The translations under genes were made by a program, and so were the position numbers. Shown here piece by piece: positions 11,101-21,200 of a stretch of 64,000 bases of DNA. Under the pieces are notes generated by a model, which saw only the letters and a list, made by a program, of their open reading frames with translations, had not been told where the DNA came from and made no database searches. This DNA is from Asterias rubens. Lineage: Eukaryota; Echinodermata; Asteroidea; Forcipulatida; Asteriidae. Where the stretch lies: the NCBI RefSeq assembly GCF_902459465.1, contig NW_022985719.1:1-64000 (forward strand), written 5' to 3'. Each line of letters opens with the position of its first letter. The first letter of the stretch is position 1.

Positions 11101-11427
11101 AACTAAACTACTTCAGAGGGAGCCATTTCTCACAATGTTTTATACTATCAACAGCTCTCCATTGCTTGTTTCCAAGTACCTGTACATGTTTTTATGCTAA
11201 CAATTATAATGTCCGGTTCCTTTAAAAGTTTCTACTTGCTTATTATTTCCGTCCTCTCCTTCGACAGACAGAAGTTCATGCCAGATACTGAGGAGCTTCA
11301 CCGTAAACACAAACAGGAAGACCATGAGAGCTTTGGCGAGATGATGGCTCACAAGAACCGCGTCAACGAGCAGAGGGCTCACATCATCGAAGAGAAGAGG
11401 AATGCCAAGGATGACGTCAAACCGTAG
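8161..11427 (+). CDS. Small single-pass membrane protein, two exons (8161-8249, 11268-11427)
   Basis: Exon 1 begins at ATG 8161 and ends TTCAG|GTAAGTG at 8249. Exon 2 starts after CGACAG at 11268 and ends at TAG 11427. The split codon (AG + A) keeps the frame and gives 82 residues. The N-terminus MSRFSSLTKWRFP is basic, followed by a hydrophobic segment at about 13-29 (IVFGSVLAGFTTAFVF), then a hydrophilic, charged, probably helical tail of about 52 residues ending KDDVKP. The layout of a short basic leader, one TM and a charged helix is like small mitochondrial inner-membrane assembly factors such as PET117, SMIM20 or PIGBOS1, but I do not recognise a specific family and do not assign one. 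The 3 kb intron carries a foldback element and two MITEs, one ending about 40 bases before the acceptor. The first 7 coding bases recur at 63994-64000, so the start is also duplicated. The gene model rests on ORF plus splice signals only. Confidence 0.7.
9395..9534. mobile_element. Small MITE nested in the right arm of the foldback
   Basis: CCGCATGGCGCCACCACTTT and AAAGTGGTGGCGCCATACGG form an inverted repeat of about 30 bp around about 70 bp of AT-rich DNA. The left arm of the host foldback lacks this piece, so it inserted later. Confidence 0.8.
9608..9690 (+). repeat. 16-bp tandem repeat (CACTTCGTACCCAAGT)
   Basis: About five near-exact units lie in a row, with a two-unit version at 8737-8766 and inverted units at 10104-10150. 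They belong to the termini and subterminal region of the foldback element. Confidence 0.85.
10617..10832. mobile_element. MITE family 1 copy, 5'-truncated
   Basis: From GAGACCTCAGATTTAGAATT through the family interior to AGTGTCCAGTGTCTTTAA. Only one terminus is present. Confidence 0.8.
10826..11227. mobile_element. MITE family 1 copy abutting the acceptor of the small gene
   Basis: It runs from TTTAAAGGCACTGGACAG to ATAATGTCCGGTTCCTTTAA, and shares its first bases with the last bases of the preceding copy. Its right end is 40 bases upstream of the exon 2 boundary at 11268, so it contributes to the intron's 3' end. Confidence 0.83.
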
Positions 11428-11584
11428 TGAAACCACGGACTGAAATCTTCAAGATGGGTCTCTGATTGATTGATGGGACCCCATCAGCTGTAAATTGCTT
11501 CTAAAAGCCACGTGTAGCATGCATGATTGCTGTATAGTATTGAACATTTGACAATCTACACGTAGGGATGTTTTTAGATGGATG

Positions 11585-11860
11585 TGATTACGCCCAGATT
11601 GTATTGATTACGCCCAGATTGTTTGTCGTTGATGTGATTACGGCAAGATTGTAGAGCTCTGCTTGGATTACGCCCAGATTGTAGCTGCATGTGATTACGC
11701 CCAGATTGTAGTGATTACGCCCAGATTGTAGCTGCATCTGATTACGCCCAGATTATAGTGATTACGCCCAGATTGTAGCTGCATGTGATTACGCCCAGAT
11801 TGTAGAGCTCTGCATGTGATTACGCCCAGATTATAGTGATTACGCCCAGACTTTAGCTGC
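11585..11860 (+). repeat. Minisatellite of GTGATTACGCCCAGATTGTA
   Basis: About twelve units of a ~20-bp core (GTGATTACGCCCAGATTGTA), some with an extra GCTGCAT or GAGCTCTGCAT spacer, lie just 3' of the small gene and about 400 bp upstream of the SLX4 start. The short ORF across it on the minus strand is an artefact of the repeat. Confidence 0.9.
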
Positions 11861-12245
11861 GTGACCCAAAGTAACAGCTTCATCAAACAAGAAGCTATAG
11901 AAGTCCAAAAGGCATAAACCTGATTTGCCTCACAGCTTAATAGAAGCAAAGGTTTCTCAGACTATTTTGACTTGAAGGGAGTGAACTTCGTTTGGAAGTG
12001 AAAACTCTGTTTATGTGATTATGTCCAGATTGTAGACTGCATGACCAATAGTAACATCAGCATCATCAAACTACATGTAGAAGCTATAGGAATAAAAAAA
12101 AAGGCATCCACCTGGTTTGCCTTATTGCTTAATTTACATTGAAGCGAAAGGACGCTTTCTCAGACTCTTTTTTACATTGAAGTGGAGGTACAGTGTACGT
12201 ACGATTCTCAGTCTGTTTTGACCTGAAGGGAGTGATCTTTGTTGC
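11845..12245 (+). repeat. Diverged direct repeat directly upstream of SLX4
   Basis: A block of about 150-200 bp is present twice. Landmarks in unit 1 (about 11850-12000) are CCAGACTTTAGCTGCGTGAC, AGAAGCTATAGAAGTCC and CTTGAAGGGAGTGAACTTCG. The counterparts in unit 2 (about 12020-12243) are CCAGATTGTAGACTGCATGA, AGAAGCTATAGGAATAAA and CCTGAAGGGAGTGATCTTTG. The second unit ends just before the ATG at 12263, so the promoter or 5' leader of SLX4 has probably been duplicated. Confidence 0.75.
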
Positions 12246-12262
12246 GTTTTGAAGTTACCGTC

Positions 12263-15200
12263 ATGACAGAGGTGCCTCAAGGGGAATGTGCCCAGGGAGA
12301 CAGAATCACATCCAGGGGACATCCACAGCACAATCCATCAACTCAAAAGCACTCAGAGTCTTTATTAACAGATGGGGTACCCTCTCTGCACGAGGAGACT
12401 GCTCAAAGTAGGTGCAGCGAATCTGGAGAGGCAAGCTCTGGAGGCACCTCCGAAGGGGTGGGAAATGTTTCTAAGAGGTCCAAGACATCGGCGGCGACAC
12501 GAAAAGGCAAGCTATCTTTACGCCAGGCCAAATCAGCGAGTCGCCAGGCCAAATCAAAGGCACCAAGGGAGGTGATCAAAGCTATTTTAGGAGAGACCAC
12601 TTTGAACCAGAGCAGCGACTTCAAGGAGCCCGTTGTACGAGGGTCGATCAATGCATCGAAAGGCAAACGAAGGATTGGGAGTGCCCTCAGCAGACCTAAA
12701 CAAAACAGACCCTCAAAAGCCACAGCTCTGTCCGAGTTGAGCAGTAGTACTGACGCTTGTCAGGGCGTCAAAAAAAGTGTTGAGAGACCGAAAAAGACTG
12801 GCGAACCAGAAACTAGAAAAGCTGGACACACTGCGGCCAATGTCTCGACACCAAAAGATTCAACCATCAAAGGATGCTCAGTTTATGTGTCAATGTTGAG
12901 TACAGAGTCTTTTCCCCGAGAGTCAAAGAATCTTGACTTGAAGAACGAGGTGACTTTACTAGAGGTCCAGTCCACCACACAGCCATCCTTGATCTCGACG
13001 CATTCAGCACAAGTCCTCAACAATGACGACCCGTGCCATCTTGGGTCATCCTCTGAACGAAAGAGTCCTGATTCTAAACTCAGACCCTCGTGCCCAGATG
13101 AAGGGACTACACAGAAGCACTGTCCACTTTGTGGAGAAATGTTCACAGCAGAAAGTCTAAGGAAACACACTCAGAAGTGTCTACACCAACGATTTGCAGC
13201 AAAGACATGTGAAAGCATGGGTTACTCTGGTATGTCTTGGTGTTTGATCTTTGATTGCTTGTTTTTAAACCAGTATAATTGTTTTAATCGAATTTAAAAA
13301 ACATAAAAAAGCTGGGCACTTTGTGTTCAAAACGCAAAGAAAAAAAAGCAGGCACTGAAACCGAAAGAGTTCACAACTAGCCAAGATTACCCCCCTTCCC
13401 CCCCCCCCCCCCGGAAAAAACAGTGCACCTCTTTGTGCCTTATTAAACATTTACCCTAATTTTGCGAATTAAAGGCACTGTACACGTTTGGTAAATGTGT
13501 TCCCACTTGGGGTATCCAATCATAAGCATAAAATAACAAGCCTGTGAAAATTCGGGCTCAAATGGTCATCAAAGTTGCGAGAAAATGATGGAGAAAAAAA
13601 CCCTTTGTTGGACAAATTTGTGTGCTTTCAAAGTTTCAGGTAGGAATAAAAGACTTCTAGCTAAAAGTCTTTTATTATTTTAGTGAGTAATTACCTCTTT
13701 CTCAAAAACTATGTTACTTCAGAGGGAGTCGTTTCTCACAATGCCTTATACTGTCAACAGCTCTCCAATGCTCGTTACCAAGTTAGTTTTTAGTTAATTT
13801 TTGTTTTGAGTGATTACCAAACTTGTACCTTCCCTTTAATGCTTTATTTGTGGCGTATCATGCCTAGTGGTGAGAACAATGGACTCCAGCTCTGGTGTTT
13901 CTGGTCAGCAGAGTGTGGGTTCGAGTCCCAGTCATGACACCTGTGTCCTTAAAGCAAAACACTTATCCATGATGCGTCGTCCTTCGGATGGGACGCACTT
14001 ATGTGACGCTGTTGGTTCTTTGTGTTGTGTAATGCACATAAAAACCCAGTGCACTTAAATCAAATATTTCGCCTCTCCTGTTTGTGGTGTGGTTGGCAGC
14101 ATATTATGCCACAGCACTTTGTAAACCATATGATAATATGTAAAAGGAGTAAAACACATGTACATGTAGGTCTCATAATACCTTGCAGGAAATACTGAAG
14201 ATCGAAGGGCCTTGAGCGTTACTTAGTGACGGATATGAGCGCTAGATAAGAATCAACAGGTGTTGTTTTTATATATTATTTATTTATTGCAGACGATACC
14301 AGCGGCGATGAGGAGCTCGCTCGACGTCTTCAGAAGCGTGAAGATGAGAAGAGACAAGAGGAGTTGCTGACTGAGACTGAGACGTACTTCTGTCATATCT
14401 GCCAACGGGAACTCACACACATGAACTCAACAAGAAGGGGGCAGCATATCAACAGGTATGTACCATGTACACCAAATCTCAATCTACAATACATGTTGAT
14501 CATGATTTGAAAATTTGCATGGTGAGAGCATAGAGCAAGGACCAGGCTAGCCCTGGCGGCCTTACACTTTCGTATTATACTACAGTGGCGTCCTGGGTAT
14601 CAGGGTCCATTTCTGGGGCGGAAAATTTTCAAAGCTTCTTAACTCAAATCTTTTTAACCTATCCCTTAAGGGAGGAAACAATAAACAGACTTGGGAAAGT
14701 TGAGGAAATGCCTAAAATATCCTAGGAGGAGAATTAAAGTCACTATACTTGTTTTGGTTCCTATGATGGTTAAGAAAATGCCCCAACCATCCTAGGAAAA
14801 AATAATCACAATTAACATGTATTTTTTATTCCTAGGATGATTAAGGAAATACCTCAACCATCCTAGGAGGAAAAACGCAGTTGTTATGTATTTTTTATTC
14901 CTAGGATGGTTAAGGAAATGCCTCAACCATCATAGGAAAAAAATACAGCTACCATGTGTTTGTTTTTGTTTCCTAGGACAGTTTAGGAAATGCCTCAACC
15001 ATCCTATGAGGAAAACACAGTTGCCGTGTATGTGTGTTTTTGTTTCCAGGACAGTAAAGGACATGCCTCAACTATGCAATAAAAAATACTTTAACTACAA
15101 GTTTTTTAAGATCCTAGGTTATCTGAGCAAGTAATATTTGATTATTATCTCTAAATAGTGTAATTTTAAAGTAAATTTTTGGACGTTAATGTTTTGTGAC

Positions 15201-18200
15201 TTTCAAAAAGTACCCAAACCCTTTATTAAAGGGTCTACAGCGTATGTACTTTTTCCTAACACAAAACACAATGTCCACAGATTTACTTTAAACTTACACA
15301 GTTTGAAGATACATGTACATGTATGACGGTAGAAAATACTTGATCTGTGTTTTGTGTACAAAACCTATGGATATGCCTCTGGGAACCACGAAGAGTGTGT
15401 TCCCAGACGCGTGTCCATATGTTTTGTTCATAAAGCACGGATCGGGAATTTTTTTCTTTCCAGGACGAACGTGTGCAGATAATTCTCCACGTTTGTCCTT
15501 GGGAAAAAAAACACGTCACGGTCGTGACGTGTCGTGACATTCCTCACGACGTGTTGGGGCAGTCGGCATAGTGTAGTGATAGCGGGGACTGAATTACGGT
15601 AATAATTTATAATTTTTAACAATTTTTGAGATTGCGGAGTGGATTCTCTGGACGTCCCCCGAGTCAATGAGAGTTCAAAGGACACAAAGAACCTAATTTT
15701 GGCAAGAGTGAAAAAAAGAAAAAAAGAGATTTGCGTTGCAAATAAAACTTAATACAAGAACCAGAAAAAAAAGCAGACTCGTTATTGCCATGAGAGATGT
15801 CAACCTATGAGGTTACTGGAGATGATAGCGGAACCAAACTGCATACATGTAGTTCTAGAAGTATGGCTGGCCCTGCTCAGAAAAAGGTTGTACATGTAAC
15901 CACTTTACATCAAATGAAGCTAAAACATGCGAACAGTTGATTACGACTGCAACAACTCTGGATAGGCCTGGGCGACTTGTGTAATTTACTACTTGACTAG
16001 TCGCGCAGTTTTGGTACTAGGACCAGTCGGGCAGAAATGGGTTTGAGGATTGTTTATCTTCTTGCCATCACACACTTTTTAACAAATTAATTTCCAAACA
16101 GAAATATGAATGTGTGTAATTAACAAAAAGCCATTAGTGTTAGTGGGACGATGACGTATAAGGTAAACAGTGGCCCAGTTTATGTTCGCTCAGTCCAAGT
16201 ACTGTCCAAGTACTTCTTAACTAGCTAACGGATGTATTTACATGTATGCACTCTGAATTTGAATGGCAATAATCTTAAAGCTACTTGGCTAGAAGTACAT
16301 CAGCTTCCGACAGTATAAAGCATTTTGAGCTAATCATTTCACTTTGATGTAACATGGTTTTGGAAAAAATATTAGGTTTTTTTTCCCACCAAAGTATTTG
16401 TATCTGAGAAGCATTACTGACAGTAACGTCTCTCAGATTGTGTACTACAATTACGCGATATTCTTCCTGCATAGACATTATAGCTTGGATTTTTCGGTGA
16501 TATCTGAAAAGCGCGACCATTGAAATGACATTTTTACAGGTTAGTTTTATTGTACATATCTGTATTTAAAACCATCAAATGGTTCAAGAAACCAAAAAGA
16601 TAATCTCCCTCTGAAGGCTGAAAGAAATATGTAGCAGGTACCCTATTGTAAAGTGTATTACATGTAAGTGGTAAATTGTGAAATTTGCTGTAAGAACTTG
16701 TTGCATGTATTAATTATTGTTGTTATTATATTATTACTGTTGAAAAATTAACAGCAAAATTTGTTGGCTTTTTTATTTGTCGAATGACATGACAGGTGCA
16801 TCGATAATCTAGAGAAAATTGAGCCTCCAGATGTGATCGACAACAGTAGACCACAACCAGCCTCAAGGAATATCCCAGACTGTCCCATCTGTGGAAAACA
16901 TTTCAAAGCTAAGAAGGTAAAGTACTCTACCCAAAAAAAAAAAAAATCTTGAATATATTTGCAATGCTTGGATGTAGATGCAAAACCTGAGTTGTATAAT
17001 TTCACTCTTCCTGAAAATGTATTGAAAGTTAACTTGACACTCAGACATTGAGAACCAAATTTACATCTCTGTACCAGCCTTGGTTTTACCATCGAAAAGG
17101 AGGCAACGGAGGCGATTGCCTCATTCCCACTGGCCATTTGCCTTGGTGCCCTTAAAATGCTCCAGTCAAATTTTCTCATAGGGTGCCCTTAGGAGAAAAT
17201 GCCTTGGTGCTCTTGCTCTTTCAAAAACGAAACATAACCGCCGTTTTATGCAATGTACATTTAGTTATTTTGCACCTGTCTGCTTGTGTTAGATTAACAT
17301 TGGTACAATAAGATCGGTCATATTGCAGGCTACTGTACATATTAATTTGAAACTCATGTAAGTGTTTCTTGAGTGAAGCAGTTTTGCTTTGTCTCAATGA
17401 CTCCATCAGAAATGGCAAAACCAAGATTCAGGAGGAGTTGGGTTTAGCTGGATTCAGTTTTGGTTCAGTTTGTGTTCAGTTTTGGTTCAGTTTGGGTTCA
17501 GTTTGGGTTCAGTTTGGGTTCAGTTTGGGTTCAGTTTGGGTTCATTTGGGTTCAGTTTGGGTTCAGTTTGTGTTCAGTTTAGGTTCAGTTTGTGTTCAGT
17601 TTGGGTTTAGTTTAGGTTCAGTTTGTGTTTAGTTTGGGTTCATTTGGGTTTAGTTTGGGTTCATTTGGGGTTTAGTTTAGGTTCAGTTTGTGTTCAGTTT
17701 GGGTTCAGTTTGGGTTAGTTTAGGTTCAGTTTGTTTTCAGTTTGGGTTCATTTGGGTTCAGTTTGGGTTCATTTGGGGTTTAGTTTGGGTTCAGTTTGGG
17801 TTTAGTTTGGGTTCAGTTTGGGTTTAGTTTGTGTTCAGTTTGGGTTTAGTTTAGGTTCAGTTTGTGTTCAGTTTGGGTTCATTTGGGTTCAGTTTGAGTT
17901 CAGTTGGGGTTTAGTTTAGGTTCAGTTTGTGTTTAGTTTGGGTTTAGTTTGGGTTTAGGTTCAGTTGGTGTTCAGTTTGGGTTCATTTGGAGTTCATTTG
18001 GGAATTAGTTTTAGTTCAATTCAATTCAATTTAATTTTATTGGTCCTACCATGGAGGAAATTCATTTTGAGTACATGCAATACAGACAAAATTAATAATA
18101 CACAATCATAAATAAACTACTGGAAATACATAATATTAATTAATCAGACAAACTACACAATAAACCACAATGGAATCATACTGAAAACAACATTTAAGCA

Positions 18201-21200
18201 GAAGAAGGAGTTGAGGTACCTGTTTGTTTTTCATTGAAGTGAATGCCATCTCCTCCCACATCTTAGTTTGATGAAGAATTTGTTCAATGGATGGTTAGTG
18301 TTACATTTGACTGCCTCTGCTTTAGATAGAACCTTATCTTTGCAAGTTTCATCAAGATCGATGTCTATCCCTAGGATGTTTGATGCTTGTTTCACATCCC
18401 GTTTCATTTTAACAGTATATTTTTTTCTTGCTCCAAACAGTCATGAGTAATAGTTCAGTAAAGGTTCAGTTTTAATTGAGTTTGGGTTCACCTGTTTCTT
18501 CTCCTGTCTGTAGACGAGGGAATCTCATCTCAAGAAGTGTGCCAGAGAGAACGGCGTAAAGCCCATGCAGCTGATTGCCTTAGTGAGGATTCAGGAAGGG
18601 GCATTTGAACTACACCCAGCCCAGGGTACAGGTGCAATAGCACCCTCGGTTTCTGCTGGGACTGGGGTGTCACAGGGTACAACGGTTGGAACAGGGGTAT
18701 CACTGGGTACAATGGTTGGATCCCTGGGCTCTTCGGGCAGGGGTGTCGCAACAGGCGTGGCCACAACAAACACTGGGCGTGTTGGCATTTTGGGAGTGCC
18801 TGGAACAGGGGTGCCACTGGGTACCACAGTTGGAACAGAGGGCATAGCACTGGGCTCTTCTGGCCGGGGCGTCACAACAGGCGTGGCCACCACACACAGT
18901 GGGCGTGTCGGTGTTTTGGGAGTGCCTGTTGCTGCTACTACAACGCTTGGTGAGAGCAATTTCACATCGATGACTAACACAAGGACAGACGGCATAGCGG
19001 GGACCACATTGGATACTGCTGGTGGCAAGCAGAGCACAGGTGTGTTGGAAGCTGCCACAGGGGATCGGCTTTTGTCTACTAGACCCTCTGGATCCAGAAG
19101 GGGTAGGCCTGCTGCCAGAGGGAGGAATGCCACAAGAGGGAAGTGCAAGAGGAAACATCAGACCGTAACTGAGGCAGTGTAAGTAGAAAATGAGTGCATA
19201 GATCAGATTTTTAATAAATGAATAAATGAAATCCTTTCACTCCTAGCTTTGCATGAATACACCCTCTTTTCCATTGGCAACTTCTTAGGATCAGCGATCA
19301 TGCTCTCTGGGTTTCTAGATGGCCCTGTGCTCAATGTGTACTATTTTTCTTCAAAGCCAATATTTTATGTCTTGTTGTTTACAAACGAACAAATAAACTT
19401 TCAATTTGTAATGTATGTTTATGACCGCAATGTCTTTTTAGATTTCGTCACCTCCTGAGAGGGGGGTGGGGAACACAAGCAAAAAAAAAATATATTGAAT
19501 GTATAATGCTGTATTCATGAAACTGAATCCGTGCAAATAACATTCTACCATTGTGTTCATCCATGCGTTTGTGTGAGATTGAACATTGTGCAGTTTGCAA
19601 ATATGCAGAGCCACACTCGTGGGTCACAATTTTTGTTTTCATTTTGTGAACAACAGTACAGTTTGGAAACCACTGATGTAACAATTATCAATTAGATAGA
19701 TGGTTTTGTTTATTTCTTTTTAGACCTGTGGCCAACAGCCAAATTACAGTAAAAATTACAATTTATACAAACAAATAGTTTACAAACATCGGATGTCAAT
19801 GATGTTATGTATGTAATATCAAGGTGATAAAAACATGAAGATAAAAACTATATGAATGCCCCAGATTGCAGAGTTGGGCTGCAGATAAATGTATCCAGGC
19901 TTCACGCTCGCAAGCTTTTGCACTCGCAAGCTTTCACGCTTTGTACAATACAGTTCAGGTGTTTTTTTCAACAGCCAATCACATCCCTGCATAACCAAAG
20001 GTAAAACTCTTATAACTCATTTACTGATTCAGTGAATTATATTTTTTACATCAGGCCACTGGATGAAGAAACCCGGGTAGCCCTAGCATTATCCGCCTCG
20101 CTCATTCAGCAACCTGACTCTCTTGGGTCAATAGAGGGCGCTGATGGACAGATAACGTCAGAGCCGGCTAAACCTCCGGGGAAGCGTGGACGCAAGAAGA
20201 GGACCACAAAGAAAGAAACAGTCAAGTATGGTTTTAATTTTTGTTAATAAAATATAATCTGATTCGCTTATTGTTAGTGTAGTGATTTTGTCTACAAAGT
20301 AGAGTTTGTGAAATGTTTGGTACTATATTAGGGGCCTATTATTATTATCAGGGTTGTATGTACATGTAGCTAGACCAGTTTTAGTGGTGTTCGCTATAAA
20401 TCTTTCATTTCATTTTTAAGTCCACCAAGGTTGAACTGATCAACAAAATTACCCATTCTTATTTAATGGCCATTAATATGCTGAAATGCAAGCTTCAAGC
20501 CTGATACCAGGTTTCCACACTGTTCATGTTATGGGGCCATGGAATAAAGTTGAATGGCCTTTCTATTGTGTTCTTTCTCTGCGACATCTTATCATACTAG
20601 ATGTGTCTCAGATGTGCTGGGCGGCACAATGTACCTAAGAAAGAAACTATAAATAAAAAGTAAACTTGCGGGTACAACCATGTGTAAATTAGTCATTTTA
20701 GTCATTTAACACATGGTTGTACCCGCAAGTTCACTATCTATTTATTGTTTCTTCCTATTTCTCCACACCATACAAAGCTTCAAACAATACTTTTAATGTA
20801 CTTTGCTCAGTGTGCTGGGCAAAAATTGTGAGTTCTTGCCCAGTAACGCCCAGTGTCGCCCACCATGGGTACAGCTCTGATTATTATTAAAGCGTTATAT
20901 TGTGATTTTCCTTTTTCCAGGGAAGTCCCCATGCTTATTCAGAGAACAGAGGACGAACGTAAACGAGTTTTAGGAGAAAGAATGGCAGATATAATTCTAC
21001 CGAAGGTAACAGTGGTCTTTATAATTTCAGCACTCGAAACCCATCACTCAAGGATTCTTTTATGGAGCTCACTGAAAATCAGTTTAAATCCCTGCTGAAA
21101 ACCCATTGGATCCAGCAGTCCATAATTATTTCTGCTGCTTTTCGTTTTACAGGCACTCGACACTATTGGTAGTTGCTCAAAATAATTGTTACCATAAAAA

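Noticed and set aside
13855-13960. Functional tRNA gene
   Set aside because: A and B boxes are present, but the sequence continues into a SINE body and does not close an acceptor stem.
17369-17632. 87-aa ORF rich in GSVWVQF repeats
   Set aside because: It is the GTTCAGTTTGG minisatellite in an SLX4 intron.
18591-19158. 150-185-aa minus-strand ORFs rich in Pro/Thr/Val
   Set aside because: They are shadows of SLX4 exon 4, which has matching splice sites and continues the UBZ4 finger on the plus strand.
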